Shown here: one piece after another, positions 1-11,400 of the stretch
Layout of the letters: every line of letters begins with the position of its first letter
Position numbering within the stretch: the first letter of the stretch is position 1
Source: Acidobacteriota bacterium
GTDB lineage: Bacteria > Acidobacteriota > Blastocatellia > Chloracidobacteriales > Chloracidobacteriaceae
Assembly (NCBI GenBank): GCA_016208495.1
Contig: JACQXX010000103.1
Span: 1 to 64,000, forward strand
DNA length: 64,000 nucleotides
Direction of reading: 5' to 3'
The notes under the pieces: generated by a model
Seen by the model: the letters and a program-made list of their open reading frames with translations, nothing else
What the model was told of the DNA's origin: nothing
Databases searched by the model: none
Made by a program: the position numbers and the translations under genes

Positions 1-21
1 CCCGAACCCCGAACCCTGATT

Positions 22-1083
22 TTATGGTTTCCATTCGTGAACATAAGCAGTAAAGTCAAATCCTTCAGTGAGTTTCAGATTTCGGTCAGACAGTTTTCCG
101 TGAACGGCAATCCCGCGCAGTGTTGCCAGATTGACCGGCAAAGCGGCACTTTCTCCCGTGTCCGACACATACCGGAGCGAAAGTTCGATTGAAAGCGGGG
201 AGGAGTAATCGGTTTGCGTCTGCGAGGGATCCCCCTGGCTGGTGCACCGCGAGCGTTCCGTCCGCAGAATCTGACCATTGCCGAAGTCATAGCGAATGAT
301 CGTGGTGACCGGGACGGCGGACATGGTGGTGGTCACGGTCGAACCCAGCGACGCAAATCCATCGCAGGCGGCATTGGCCGTGCCGGTCAGGACCACCGTC
401 CGGTCCGGAATCAAAATCGTTCCGGCCACCTGACCCAATCCACCGCCGCCGGTCCCACCGCCGGTCCCACCACCAGGACGGTCTGGGATTCGAGTCTCCC
501 GTCCAGGACCTGAACCCGAGTCGCCTGGATCGGGAACGCTGATCGGATTGCCGCCCGGAATGATGAGTTCCGACTGGGTTGGATTTCGGGGAGCTTCCGT
601 CAGTCGAAATAAGGTGGGTTGCTGGCCGCCGCCTGAAAACAAGACCACTGTTCCGATCTTTAATTCTTTCCACACATCGGGGTCAATCCCATTTAAAATC
701 ACGGTTGAGCCCGAGACTTGAACCACGCGACCATTGGTGACCAGATTGGTGCCGATCACCATCAGCGATTGATTGTCATTCGAGAGATACACCGCCGGAC
801 GACCGACCGACCCTTCCTTGACCACCAGCCGCTCCTCGGATTTGCTCATCAATCCGGCGGTTTCAATGTCGTTTTTGAGGATGGCCGTCAAGTTGTAAGT
901 CAGTTCCTGGAGTCGTTTTTGGGTGGCGACCCGCACCCGGTATTTTTGATAGACGGTGATGCCGGTGACCAGCACCCCAACAAACAGGGACAGTAAGAAC
1001 AAGGTGACGAGCAGTTCCAGCAGGCTCAGCCCACGTTCACTCTGGGGGAGGGTGGAATTTGAAAACGGCTTTTGGCGCGGCAT
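22..1083 (-). CDS. PilW-like minor pilin (type IV pilus prepilin)
   Basis: This is a prepilin-like protein, probably a minor pilin of a type IV pilus or pseudopilus. The N-terminus has a basic leader ending in Gly, then the class III cleavage and methylation motif LSLLELLV with Glu at mature position 5, and a hydrophobic helix of about 20 residues. A Gly/Pro-rich linker (GGGTGGGTGGGG) lies near the middle, followed by a region with two Cys that could form the D-loop. Three in-frame starts exist: GTG at 1125, ATG at 1095 and ATG at 1083. I prefer 1083 because an AGGA motif lies upstream at workable spacing. It is alone here; the only other pilus gene in the window is pilT at 7247. Family assignment is good, but the PilW subtype is inferred from length and the D-loop-like C-terminus. 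Confidence 0.75.
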   Translation of the reverse strand: MPRQKPFSNSTLPQSERGLSLLELLVTLFLLSLFVGVLVTGITVYQKYRVRVATQKRLQELTYNLTAILKNDIETAGLMSKSEERLVVKEGSVGRPAVYLSNDNQSLMVIGTNLVTNGRVVQVSGSTVILNGIDPDVWKELKIGTVVLFSGGGQQPTLFRLTEAPRNPTQSELIIPGGNPISVPDPGDSGSGPGRETRIPDRPGGGTGGGTGGGGLGQVAGTILIPDRTVVLTGTANAACDGFASLGSTVTTTMSAVPVTTIIRYDFGNGQILRTERSRCTSQGDPSQTQTDYSSPLSIELSLRYVSDTGESAALPVNLATLRGIAVHGKLSDRNLKLTEGFDFTAYVHEWKP

Positions 1084-1125
1084 ACTGAATTTCATCCTGC
1101 AAAAAATTTGAGAATTACCAGCCAC

Positions 1126-1781
1126 AAATACAATCCTTGTGCCAAAGGCTGGGACTCCTCCGTCAAGAGATCCCGCCAGTGATGTCCGGCCTCATCAAAA
1201 GTCCTGGTCCGAAGCGCGAGCGGAAATCAAACCGAAGCGAACACCGCTTCCTGTGCTTTTTCCAGGAAAACAGTATGGGGTTTAAATCGTTAACCCATAA
1301 TGAGTTCAAGGAAGAAGCAGGTCGAGTCCCAGGACTTGATTCCGGGCCTGGGTTTGAGCGCCAGGTTTTACCGAACGAACCAGCATATTTTGGCATGGGA
1401 TTGAGCGTGGGTGGCCCCCACATCATATCCAGGCATTGTGCCTCGATAAACCTAAAAGTGCAACCAGATTCTCGGCTGTCCTCCATGACCGGAATTGAGC
1501 CTTGGGAGATTTAAATCAGCTTTTTGGATTCTTTTAAATTCATTTCGAAATTAATTGACTTGGTTCATCACAGTTCTATCAAATTTGGTGTGAGTTGATA
1601 CCCCTTCAGATTTCTTGTTTAGCTATTGAAATCGTAAATTTTCCTCTTTTTGGCAGGATGGGTTCAGGCCGTGTTTCCCGGTTGGCCCTTGTGATGTCGG
1701 TCAACTCCCCGTACAATCCCGCCCCTTATCGCAAGCAACCCATTTTTGACCTGCAATCAAAGACAAGGACAACTGTAGACA
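1126..1781. other. Intergenic stretch without recognisable gene
   Basis: About 650 bases between two divergently transcribed genes. Open frames exist on both strands (around 1137-1514 and 1163-1486), but they overlap each other, look like no known family and have no convincing ribosome binding site. The stretch probably holds the two divergent promoters. I could not pick out confident -10/-35 boxes. Confidence 0.5.
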
Positions 1782-4409
1782 ATGACCTCGACGACTGCTC
1801 CGGATCGGACACAGAAAGCCATTTTTTGGGGAATCGGCCTCATTTCGCTTGCTTCACTGTTGTTTGAATTAACGCTCACCCGAATTTTTTCGGTCGTGAT
1901 GTACTACCATTTTGCCTTCATGGTGATTTCACTCGCCATGTTCGGATTTGGTGTCAGCGGCCTGATTACCTATATCAAACCTGACTGGTTCCCACGCGAA
2001 AAGCTGGGAACGAAGCTTTGGCGATACAGCATTTACTTTAGTGTGTGGACGGTCTTCAGTTTGCTGTGTGTGCTCCAGATGCAGGTTGACCTTTCTTTTC
2101 GACAGGAAAATGTCCAGAAACTGGTTCTGATTTATATTCTGGCTTCCATCCCGTTCTTTTTTGTCGGGTTATGCGTCTCGATAGCAATGACTCATTTGAG
2201 CGAGGTGATAGGAAGGCTCTATTTTTATGACCTGCTCGGCGCCAGTTTAGGGTGCATGATCGCTATTCCGGTGATGAACTTTTTTGGTGGGCCGGGTGCT
2301 GTCCTGGCGGCCACGGCATTGGCCGCACTCGGCGGTCTCTTTTTTGCGCGCGTGGCTCAGGAAGAAGTCAATCCCAAAGCCCAGCTTTCGCCCTCAGAAC
2401 GGGCTCCAGGGCTCATTTTGCTGGGTGGATTGATGGCCTTAGGTGGGCTGGTACTGATTGTTCCAGGGGTAAAGGGGAAAGGAATGGCCTTTTTAACCAG
2501 CAGTCAGTTTAGCAGTCTGGCGGTTTTTGCCACGGCAATTGGAACTCTCCTCTGTATCAGCGGTTTTCTCTCTCGGCGGCACCGACACGTCTGGCTTCCG
2601 ATTTCACTGGCGGCTTCAGTGTTGATTTTAGCGGGCGTGAATACTCAGGTTGAGTTCTTGCGAGTGATCTTTTCCAAAGGAAACCGCGAAGAAAACATCG
2701 TGTTTTCAAAATGGAATTCGTTTTCCCGAATTTCGGTGGAAATTTATCCCCCGACTGGGGCGCATACGATGCGGATTGATGCTGACGCCGCAACCGCAGT
2801 CGTCCAAACCGGCGGGAAAATCACCGTTCGCAAACCCTTTGAAGAAGGTGTCTCGGGCATTGCTTACCATATTCGACGCGGCGCCGGTCAGGTGTTGATC
2901 ATTGGACCTGGAGGTGGGTGGGACATTGCCACCGCCGTGGCTCACGATGCAAAAAACATCACAGGCTGCGAAATCAACCCGATTATCGTCAACGATGTCA
3001 TGAAGGGGCAGTTTAAGCAGTTCACAGGTGGGCTGTATGAATTTCCAAATGTGAATGTTCAGGTGGGTGAAGGCCGGTCGTTTGTTCGAAACTCCGAGCA
3101 AAAATTTGACATTATCCAGGCCACACTGGTTGATACCTGGGCGGCGACGGCTGGCGGGGCTCTTTCATTGACGGAAAACAACCTCTACACGGTCGAAGCT
3201 TTTGAAGATTATTTTAAGCATTTGACCGACTCCGGCATGATCACTATGTCACGCTGGTTGATGAAACCTGACCAGCAGAATTTACGGCTGGTTTCGCTGG
3301 GCATTGAAGCCCTCCGACAGCTTGGTGTGACCCAGCCCGAACGGCACTTTATGCTGGTCAGTTCAGGTCGTGGATTTGAAGGTACAAACCAGCAAATCTG
3401 CAACGTGATGATGAAGCGGACGCCTTTCACTGATGAAGAAGTGCAGGCGATGGAACAGGAAGTCCAAAAATACGGGTTCAGCGTGGTTTATACACCGCTG
3501 ACGAAACCGGATAATGACTTTACCCGACTGATTACTGCCCAAAACCGCGACCAGTTTTACGCATCGTATGCCTATGACATCAGCCCGACTTTCGACAATA
3601 AACCCTTCTTTTTCTTCACATTGCATTTAAAAGATATTGCCACGGCTTTTGTCGGCGATTATGAAATGGTGAAGAACAACGCTGGTTTGCTGGCATTGGC
3701 CAGTTTGCTGGTGGTGGTGACGGTCCTGGCGTTTGGGTGCATTGTGTTTCCGCTCCTTCTGTTTAAGCGCGAAGTCTTGCGCAAGGATACGTTTAACCGC
3801 TTCCGGGCGATTTTGTACTTCGCCGGGCTTGGGGTTGGGTTTATGGCGGTGGAAATGGCCTTACTTCAGAAGTTTGTCTTTTTCCTGGGGCATCCGGTCT
3901 ACGCCCTGGCCGTGGTGTTGTTTTCGATCCTGCTCTTTAGCAGTATTGGCAGCAATTTAACCGAGCGGATTGGCGTTGAGCGGGCACCTGAAACGATGCG
4001 ATGGGTGGTTTCGGCAATTTTGGTCCTGGTTCTGATCTATCTGGCCGTGTTGCCGACCATTTTGTATACCTTCCTGGGTCTGGCGGTACCGCTCAAGATT
4101 GCCTTGTCGGTCCTGATGCTTTCGCCGTTGGCAATGCTAATGGGGATGCCGCTTCCATTGGGAATCAAAACGATACGACCACAGGCGGCGGCGTTAATTC
4201 CCTGGGCCTGGGGCGTCAACGGGGCCACTTCGGTTTTTGGTTCAGTACTGGCGGTGTCGCTGGCGATCAACTTTGGCTATAACGCGCTGCTTCTGGTTGG
4301 GGCCGGGATTTACATTCTGGCGGCAATTGTGTTGCCGGCGACGTTGGCCAAAGGTGAAGCCAGGGTCGAAAACGAGCAAGTCGGAATTCCTGACGGAGTG
4401 AGTGCCTGA
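1782..4409 (+). CDS. Membrane-embedded spermidine-synthase-like protein
   Basis: Integral membrane protein with a central SAM-binding fold of the spermidine/spermine synthase superfamily. Residues 1-300 carry about eight hydrophobic helices, starting with the FWGIGLISLASLLFE segment. A soluble Rossmann-like domain spans roughly 310-625, with the glycine-rich loop IIGPGGGWDIATA near residue 373 and an acidic residue in GCEINP downstream. A second block of about six helices fills 640-865. The helices-methyltransferase fold-helices order is typical of large bacterial spermidine synthase-like proteins whose substrate is generally unproven. No speD or other polyamine gene lies nearby, so a polyamine role is only a family-level guess. 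Confidence 0.75.
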   Translation: MTSTTAPDRTQKAIFWGIGLISLASLLFELTLTRIFSVVMYYHFAFMVISLAMFGFGVSGLITYIKPDWFPREKLGTKLWRYSIYFSVWTVFSLLCVLQMQVDLSFRQENVQKLVLIYILASIPFFFVGLCVSIAMTHLSEVIGRLYFYDLLGASLGCMIAIPVMNFFGGPGAVLAATALAALGGLFFARVAQEEVNPKAQLSPSERAPGLILLGGLMALGGLVLIVPGVKGKGMAFLTSSQFSSLAVFATAIGTLLCISGFLSRRHRHVWLPISLAASVLILAGVNTQVEFLRVIFSKGNREENIVFSKWNSFSRISVEIYPPTGAHTMRIDADAATAVVQTGGKITVRKPFEEGVSGIAYHIRRGAGQVLIIGPGGGWDIATAVAHDAKNITGCEINPIIVNDVMKGQFKQFTGGLYEFPNVNVQVGEGRSFVRNSEQKFDIIQATLVDTWAATAGGALSLTENNLYTVEAFEDYFKHLTDSGMITMSRWLMKPDQQNLRLVSLGIEALRQLGVTQPERHFMLVSSGRGFEGTNQQICNVMMKRTPFTDEEVQAMEQEVQKYGFSVVYTPLTKPDNDFTRLITAQNRDQFYASYAYDISPTFDNKPFFFFTLHLKDIATAFVGDYEMVKNNAGLLALASLLVVVTVLAFGCIVFPLLLFKREVLRKDTFNRFRAILYFAGLGVGFMAVEMALLQKFVFFLGHPVYALAVVLFSILLFSSIGSNLTERIGVERAPETMRWVVSAILVLVLIYLAVLPTILYTFLGLAVPLKIALSVLMLSPLAMLMGMPLPLGIKTIRPQAAALIPWAWGVNGATSVFGSVLAVSLAINFGYNALLLVGAGIYILAAIVLPATLAKGEARVENEQVGIPDGVSA

Positions 4410-4433
4410 TCGGTTTTTTGCTTTCATCACATA

Positions 4434-4643
4434 AGTACGTTACCGAAAATTTCAGGACATTTTGAACCACGAAACACACGAAAGACACGAAAAAATCAAA
4501 CACTTACCGAATTCAATCCGTCAATATATTTATGGCAAAGTTATACCATTTTGGAATGAAGTGTGGTCCTATTAGAGAACAGTCAAGCTATTCAACTAAA
4601 TGAACTTAGTGAACTACTGACTACTGACTACAAACTGGTATTA
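4434..4643. repeat. Compound intergenic repeat (AACCACGAAA block plus MITE-like unit)
   Basis: Two dispersed repeats lie back to back. The first (about 4434-4540) has the AACCACGAAA-ACACGAAAG-ACACGAAAA words preceded by GTTACCGAAAATTTC. A close copy lies at about 18230-18330 and a reverse-complement fragment at 40220-40250. The second (about 4542-4643) starts with ATACCATTTTGGAATGAAG and ends in CTGGTAT, like the elements at 24716 and 46674. It also contains a heptameric run of CTACTGA units at 4607-4632. No gene is seen. Confidence 0.75.
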
Positions 4644-4653
4644 AGAGGGTTGT

Positions 4654-5823
4654 ATGGCGCCAAAAATTCCACGTTCAAGCGACAATGATTACACCCCGGA
4701 AATGGCTGCGCGTCGAAGGGAGTTCCTCAAGGAGCAAACTGGGAAAGAGCTCCACCATGCCGGTCAATATTCATTTGACCCGGCCCTCTTGCCTGGAAAC
4801 ATTGAGCACTTCATCGGGGTAGCCCAGGTGCCAGTTGGAATCGCGGGCCCTTTGCTGATCAACGGTGAGTATGCCCAGGGTGAATTTTATGTTCCGATGG
4901 CCACCACCGAAGGGACGCTGGTGGCCAGTTACAATCGTGGAATGAAGTTGTTACAGGCTGCCGGAGGCGTGACCACAACGGTAACAGATGATGCGATGCA
5001 GCGGGCGCCGGTCTTTTTATTTCCCAGTGCTCGGGAAGCGCAGGCATTTGGCAACTGGGTAGCGTGCAACTTTGACGAAATCAAGAAACAGGCGGAAACC
5101 ACCACCCGGATTGGAAATTTACGTGATATTGAGCAGTATCAGGCCAGCCGGTTGAAATTTTTGCGGTTTAATTACACCACGGGCGATGCTGCCGGGCAGA
5201 ATATGGTCGGAAAAGCCACCAAAGCGGCCTGTGACTGGATCAACGCGACGTACCCCGGAATTCAACAGTATTTTCTGGAATCAAACTTTGCCACGGATAA
5301 GAAAGCTTCGGTGATCAATATGCTCCACACTCGCGGAAAGCGGGTGACAGCGGAAGCGGTGATTCCAGCCAAACTGCTACGGGATTTCATGCATGTTGAT
5401 GCCAAACTGCTGTACCGCATTCGACAGATCAACTTTATCGGCAGTTTTCTTTCCGGGGTCAATAACAACGGCGCCCATTCACCAAACGGCATTGCCGCCC
5501 TGTTTATTGCCACCGGTCAGGATGTGGCCAATGTCTCGGAATCTTCGGCGGCGGTTACCTATGCCGAATTGACTCCCGAAGGGGATTATTATTATTCGAT
5601 CACTATTCCTTCATTGATTGTCGCCACCTACGGTGGAGGCACCGGACTTCCAACTCAACGAGAGTTTCTGGAGTTGCTGGGGTGTTATGGCCAGGGTGGC
5701 GTAAAAAAGTTTGCGGAGATTGTGGCCGCAACGGTTCTGTGTGGCGAGCTATCACTTGGGTCGGCAGTCGTTTCCGAAGATTGGGTTTCAAGTCACGACA
5801 AGTATGGCCGGAACAGGCCGTAG
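4654..5823 (+). CDS. hmgA: Hydroxymethylglutaryl-CoA reductase, class I (copy 1)
   Basis: Reduces HMG-CoA to mevalonate, the committed step of the mevalonate route to isoprenoids; cytoplasmic. The 389-residue protein is the catalytic domain only, without membrane anchor. Class I signatures are present: NIEHFIGVAQVPVGIAGPLL, the ATTEGTLVA segment with catalytic Glu86, TGDAAGQNM in the cofactor region, the ATDKK segment with Lys216, FIATGQD with Asp290, and the C-terminal SSHDKYGRN with His381. All four catalytic residues are therefore intact. An AGAGGG motif precedes the ATG. A paralogue of identical length lies at 19616-20785. No other mevalonate-pathway gene is in the window. It is convergent with mqnC, whose product needs a prenyl tail, but that pairing may be fortuitous. 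Confidence 0.93.
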   Translation: MAPKIPRSSDNDYTPEMAARRREFLKEQTGKELHHAGQYSFDPALLPGNIEHFIGVAQVPVGIAGPLLINGEYAQGEFYVPMATTEGTLVASYNRGMKLLQAAGGVTTTVTDDAMQRAPVFLFPSAREAQAFGNWVACNFDEIKKQAETTTRIGNLRDIEQYQASRLKFLRFNYTTGDAAGQNMVGKATKAACDWINATYPGIQQYFLESNFATDKKASVINMLHTRGKRVTAEAVIPAKLLRDFMHVDAKLLYRIRQINFIGSFLSGVNNNGAHSPNGIAALFIATGQDVANVSESSAAVTYAELTPEGDYYYSITIPSLIVATYGGGTGLPTQREFLELLGCYGQGGVKKFAEIVAATVLCGELSLGSAVVSEDWVSSHDKYGRNRP

Positions 5824-5976
5824 GTGGGGCTGAAGAAGACGGGCTGAAGGCTTGGGGCTGAAGACTCGCAAGCTCGGAGCAAAGGAAGGGATGAAGGATG
5901 AGGGATGAAATAAAACCAATTCTTCAACCCATTCTCTTCAGTCCAACTTCTTCAGCCCGGTGTCTTCAGCGCTCAA
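5824..5976. repeat. GGGCTGAAGA/TCTTCAGCCC inverted-repeat spacer
   Basis: Spacer between two convergent genes. The left half contains several GGGCTGAAG words, the right half the complementary CTTCAGCCC words, so a transcript could fold into a long imperfect hairpin that may terminate both genes. A GGGATGA heptamer run and a segment ending in AATAAAACCAATTCTTC lie in the middle and recur almost unchanged at 16680-16720. Confidence 0.75.
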
Positions 5977-7065
5977 TCATGCCGAAACCAGTTGGGCATT
6001 TTCCAGCCGATGGTAAGCGCCGTTGCGTTTGCAGGGAATAAATCCTTCTTCCTGAATAATGGTGAGCAGTGTTTCCTCTGTGGCTCGATGATTGGCGCCG
6101 GCGGCTGAAACGACATTTTCCTCAATCATAATGCTCCCCAGATCATTGGCACCGCCGTGCAGAGCCCGTCGTGCCACATCAAACCCCTGGGTCAGCCACG
6201 AAACCTGCATATTCGGATAGTTATCCAGGTAGAGTCTGGAAAGCGCAAACCACCGCAGGTATTCATCCGGTTCCAGACGGTTTGGGAAAACTTTTCCGAT
6301 TGGCACAAAGTCAGGTTGTAACGTCCAGGGAATAAAAGAGATAAAGCCATTTGTCCGGGATTGGAGTTCCCGCAGCAGCCGGAGATGTTCAAACCGGTCA
6401 TCAATGGATTCGCCCATGCCATACATCATCGTGGCAGTGGTTGGAATCTCAAGTTGGTGAGCGGCCTCCATTACATCCAGCCATTCTTTCCCGGTACATT
6501 GGGTTCGCCGACGTTTGCGGAATTCATCAACCAGAATTTCACCACCGCCGCCCGGAATCGAGTCCAACCCGGCTTTTTTCAACCGATTCAGAACCTGTTC
6601 ATAGGAAAGCCCGGAGATTCGGGAAAAATTGAGAATCTCAGGCGGAGAAAAACAATGCAAATGGATTTGATAGCGGTGTTTGAGTTCCAGGAGTAAATCT
6701 TCATACCATTCCAACGGAAGGTCGGGGTGAAGTCCACCTTGCATCAGCACGCCACTTCCGCCAAGCTCGATGGTTTCTTCGACCTTTTGATACATCGCCT
6801 CAAAGCTATGCACATATCCTTCGGGATGACCTGGTGGGCGATAAAAAGCACAAAAGGTGCACACCGAAGTGCACACATTGGAATAGTTGACATTTCGGTC
6901 AATCACATAGGTCACGATCCTGTCTGGATGAAACCTCTGACGAATCTGATTGGCTGCCGTGAGCAGGTCCTCAAGTGGGGCGGCCTGCAGCAAAAACATC
7001 CAGTCATCCAGGTGTGGATGGTTTCCGGCCAAAATACTTGCAAGCAAAGTGTTCGATTTCTCCAT
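5977..7065 (-). CDS. mqnC: Cyclic dehypoxanthinyl futalosine synthase MqnC
   Basis: Radical SAM enzyme of the futalosine route to menaquinone; it cyclises dehypoxanthine futalosine. The 362-residue protein has the cluster motif CTSVCTFC (CxxxCxxC) within [12 protein letters not shown] near residue 60, followed by [13 protein letters not shown], then [20 protein letters not shown] and a PGGGGEIL segment. This layout is characteristic of MqnC and distinguishes it from the related CofH and MqnE. The ATG at 7065 follows a weak AGAAAGA motif. No other mqn gene lies in the window. It is divergent from pilT. Menaquinone as the respiratory quinone is inferred from the family. Confidence 0.9.
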   Translation of the reverse strand: MEKSNTLLASILAGNHPHLDDWMFLLQAAPLEDLLTAANQIRQRFHPDRIVTYVIDRNVNYSNVCTSVCTFCAFYRPPGHPEGYVHSFEAMYQKVEETIELGGSGVLMQGGLHPDLPLEWYEDLLLELKHRYQIHLHCFSPPEILNFSRISGLSYEQVLNRLKKAGLDSIPGGGGEILVDEFRKRRRTQCTGKEWLDVMEAAHQLEIPTTATMMYGMGESIDDRFEHLRLLRELQSRTNGFISFIPWTLQPDFVPIGKVFPNRLEPDEYLRWFALSRLYLDNYPNMQVSWLTQGFDVARRALHGGANDLGSIMIEENVVSAAGANHRATEETLLTIIQEEGFIPCKRNGAYHRLENAQLVSA

Positions 7066-7246
7066 AGTTATGATCTTTCTGTGTTCCAGGCTGGTGAAAT
7101 TGGCATATTATATTAACTGGCGACAGAATCCACACCAACCTGAGTTGACTTGTTCGATCCAAAGTCAGTGCTCAACTGAAAAAGAAAGGAAGGGGAACTC
7201 ACTGGCCGCTGGTGCGATTGAGCCACCCGAATGGAAGACTGGTCCC

Positions 7247-8350
7247 ATGCCATACGTCAATCTCAAACCCATCATTGATCATATGCTCAAGCAAAGCGAG
7301 CACGTAAGTGACCTGAATTTTTCGGTGAATTGCCCGCCTCAGGTCGAAATCAACGGCGAACTCTTCCCAGTCAATATCAAAGGGCTGCCGATTTTAACCT
7401 CGTACCATACCGAAATTATTGCCATGACATTGTTGGGAGGGAATAAAGACGCCGCCGAGAAATTGATTCGCTATGGTTCGGTGGATTTATCCTATAGCGT
7501 TTCGGGATGGAACCGGTTTCGGGTCAACGTTTTTTTGCAACGCGGCACTATCTCGGTGGTGATGCGGGTGGTGCTTTCGGAAATTCCCTCGCTTGAATCC
7601 CTTGGGTTACCAACCCAGTTGGGAAGCATTTCAACCCTCAAAAATGGAATTGTGCTGATTACAGGTCCCAGCGGAAGTGGAAAATCATCGTCGCTGGCCG
7701 CCCTGGTGGACAAAATCAACCAGGAGCGTTCCTATCATATTGTCACAATTGAAGATCCGATTGAGTTTCTCCATACCCGCAAACGATCAACCATCAACCA
7801 GCGCGAGCTAGGGAGCGATACCCCGAATTTTGCGGTGGCGTTACGGGCGGCGCTTCGTCAATCGCCAAAAGTGATCCTGGTTGGGGAAATGCGGGATTTG
7901 GAAACCACGGAAATTGCACTCGAAGCCGCCGAAACCGGTCATCTGGTACTTTCAACCTTACACACCACGGATGCTTCGAAGACAATTGACCGCTTAATCG
8001 GACTTTTTCCAAAAGCCGAAGAGCGAGTTATCCGCGTCCGACTGGCTCAGGCATTTCAATTTATTGTTTCACAACGGTTAATCCCAAAAGCAAAAGGTGG
8101 TGGCCGGATTGCCGCCGTCGAAATTTTAAAATCAACCCCTCGAACCCGCGAATACATCGAAAAAGGCGAAAGTCAGGGCAAAACATTGCTGGATGCGATG
8201 CAGGACGGGAATTTGGAAGGAATGCAGCATTTTGATCAGGTCATTGAACGATATATTCGAACCGGCATGGTGACGCGCGAGGATGGACTGTCATTTGCGA
8301 CTAATCCGCATAATCTCGAATTGCGACTGGCCGGATTAGGGGCCGGATGA
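7247..8350 (+). CDS. pilT: Type IV pilus retraction ATPase PilT
   Basis: Hexameric secretion-type ATPase that powers pilus retraction at the inner membrane. From the ATG at 7247 (GGAAG upstream) the protein has 367 residues, the usual PilT length. It carries Walker A GPSGSGKSSSL, the aspartate box TIEDPIEF, Walker B VILVGEMRD and the histidine box TGHLVLSTLHT. The open frame extends further upstream to about 6950, but that part overlaps mqnC on the other strand and has no PilT similarity. The C-terminal region is of the PilT/PilU type; PilU is an alternative name. No pilB or pilC is adjacent. Confidence 0.9.
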   Translation: MPYVNLKPIIDHMLKQSEHVSDLNFSVNCPPQVEINGELFPVNIKGLPILTSYHTEIIAMTLLGGNKDAAEKLIRYGSVDLSYSVSGWNRFRVNVFLQRGTISVVMRVVLSEIPSLESLGLPTQLGSISTLKNGIVLITGPSGSGKSSSLAALVDKINQERSYHIVTIEDPIEFLHTRKRSTINQRELGSDTPNFAVALRAALRQSPKVILVGEMRDLETTEIALEAAETGHLVLSTLHTTDASKTIDRLIGLFPKAEERVIRVRLAQAFQFIVSQRLIPKAKGGGRIAAVEILKSTPRTREYIEKGESQGKTLLDAMQDGNLEGMQHFDQVIERYIRTGMVTREDGLSFATNPHNLELRLAGLGAG

Positions 8351-8432
8351 AGCCATTCATCTGTTGGGCAGAACCAAAATGTAATGTGCCCGTCGCGTTT
8401 TGTGAAGATGCCCGTTTACTGGAGATTTTAGT

Positions 8433-11400
8433 ATGAGAATTCTATATCGAACCCTGGTTGGTGTTTTTGTTTTGAGCTGTTTATTTACCTGCGGATACAA
8501 CATTTTTCAATCAACCGAATTCACAACGACTGCTTCAACCACTGGCGGTAAAGTTGCGCGCCAGTCCCCGACGATCACTTCAATTTCACCTGGGCAGGTT
8601 CCAAAAGGCCAGGTACCGGCAAAAATTAAAATTGTGGGCACCGGATTTGTTTCGGGAAGTCGGGTTTTTTTCACTGATCAGGAAGTTCCGGCCAAAGTCA
8701 AAGCATCAGGCCGGAAAATCGTTCTCAAAGGGTTGGCGGCGTCTCTTTTTGCCTTGGATCGGACCTATGATGTGGTGGTTCAAACCCCAACCGGGCAACG
8801 GTCCAATATTGTGAAGCTAGTGGTTGGAACAGGAGTCAATCCTGCTGAACCCGCCTCAATTCAGGTGAGCCAGCCTCAATCCCTGGCGCTCAATACCACT
8901 ACCTCAACTCAAATTACTGCCCGGGTCCTGGATAAGGATGGAAGAGAAATCTCGGGTGCTCAAATTACCTATCAATCCGACAACATACCCGTGGCCACGG
9001 TGACTTCAACCGGTCTGGTCAGCGGAATCAATGAAGGGGCCGCCTCGATCCAGCTTCAATCCGGTGCGGTAACCACCCGGTTGATGTTTCGAGTCAGTCA
9101 GGTTGATTCCGTCTCTTCGGGCATCTTTGGCCAAAGTGATATGGCAAACTTCGCGGGCACAATTTACGCCTCAGATCTGTCGAAACATATCATCCGCCGA
9201 AGTCAATCATTCCAACCGATGAATGATTATGCCGGACAATCCGGGATAGCTGGAAATATTGACAGTACCTTAACGGCATCGCGGTTTGATGCGCCACTTG
9301 GGGTGGGCTTCCGAAATGGGATGCTCTATCTGGCTGATACCAACAATCAGGCCGTTCGACAAATCAACACGGCTACGGGCGCGGTTCGGACAATCGTCAC
9401 TCGGGCCAATGCCGTTGCGGCGGGTGGGGTCTCAAGTTGGGGACCGCGGGATGTTGAAATTGATGTCAATAACGATCTCTATATCACCGATGCGGTCAAT
9501 CACGTGGTCTGGCAGGCAACCGTTCAAAACTCATCGGTTCAGTTGAGAGTACTGGCGGGCCAAATTGGGCAGCCTGGAATCGTGGATGGGCAAGGCACTG
9601 GGGCCCGGTTTAACACTCCTCAACGAATTACCCTGACCGGAAAAATCCTGAGTGTCACCCAAACTGGAAACCAGGTCCGGCAAATTGGGTTGCCGGGCGG
9701 CGCGGTCAAAACCATTCAAAGCCAATCTGGAAGACCTTCTGATCGAAGCGATTTAGCCAGAACCAATCAATCCCATCCCTTTGAACCCATTGAATTTGAG
9801 GATGAGTCGCCGTCCTGGATGGAGGAGGCATCGGCTGATTTCGAAAGCCGTGACCCACTTCAGACTGCCCAACCTTCCGCTATTGCCTCAGATGTTGACG
9901 GAAATCTGTATGTGGCGACACCAGGGAATGTTCAACTCATTACCATTACCAATGATCAAGCCATCGTTTCAGACCTGGTTGCTCCCGGAACACTTCAAAA
10001 TCCAGTAGCACTGACGGTGAGCCCCGACGCTGTTTTTGCATTAGATGGAAGCACCGGTCAACTGGTCCGGATTCAATTTGGAAAACCGACGATCAGTCAG
10101 ATTAACCCATCTCAAGTTGGAGCCGGGAGCAGCAGTAACTTGATTACCCTCACGGGCGATAATTTTTACTTTGACACTCAGGTGTTTTTGGGAAGTCAGG
10201 CGGTCTCAAACGTGACGGTTTTAAGTTCCAAACAACTGCAATTTACACTTCCTCCCCAGCCGTTTGGTGGCAGTTTGATCCTTCGGGTTCGCAACCGGGG
10301 CGGAGAGGCACGCGGCATATTGACCATAACTGGGACCCCGGCACCACCAATGGTCAAACTGGGTGCCTTCCCGACCAGCCGCACGGTGGCTCAGGGCGAA
10401 TCAGCCTTCTTTACGATTGAACTTGACCGGACAAATTTTGAGGAAAACGTAAACCTGGCCGTGACTGGGCTGCCAACCGGCGCCACCGCTCTCTTTAGTG
10501 CCAATCCGACGACGGCAAGTGCCGTGCAATTTAAAGTGGATGTCACCACGCGGGTGACGGCGGGGAATTACACCTTGCAGGTAACCGGAACGGGGACCGG
10601 CGTAACCGTTACCCCAACCCAATTAACGCTGAGTGTGACTTCGGTTTCAAATGTTGTGTTGGGTGCCAATCCAACCACCCGAACGGTGGCGGTTGGCCAG
10701 GACGCCAATTACACCCTTTCTTTAACTCGAACCAATTTCACTGGGTCGGTAACCCTGGCCACCACCAGTCTTCCTTCGGGCGTCACCTCTTCGTTCAATC
10801 CAGGTTCAGTCACGGGTACTTCATCAACACTCACGGTGACGGTCAGTACCTCGGCTGCTTCAGGGACCTTTAAATTCAACGTTACTGGAACTGCCAGTGG
10901 CACCACCGTGGTACCGGTTGAATTAACCTTAACGATTACCGGAGCACAGCCGCAGGTATTGCTTTCGGTTTCTCCTGATACCCGCCAGGTAACCGCTGGC
11001 GGAAGCGCCGACTATACAGTCACATTGACCCGAACAAATTTTACGGGCGCGGTTGATATGACCGTCAGAGGGATTGGCGGTCCAACTCCACGCGTTGGAC
11101 TGGATGCTGCCTTTACACCAGATAACACCACCGGGAATACCTCAACATTGAATATTCGGACCAATATCGGCGGCACGACCTTACCTGGCACCTACACATT
11201 TCGCGTTACGGGGACAGCTTCCGGGGCCACAGTGGTGGATTCAAATGTATTTAGCCTGGTTGTCATTAGCAACAATCCGCCATCGGTCGTTGTATCGGTT
11301 GATCCATTGAGTCAACAGGTGATTGCTGGGGGTATTGCACAGTACCGACTCACCGTGACGAAGACCAATTATTCGGGGTCAGTGCTTCTTTCCCTCATTG

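Noticed and set aside
1137-1514. 125-residue plus-strand reading frame, with an antisense frame over the same bases
   Set aside because: No family, no ribosome site, and both strands equally open.
6950-7246. N-terminal extension of PilT
   Set aside because: Antisense to mqnC and unlike any PilT; the ATG at 47247-equivalent position 7247 gives the normal family length.
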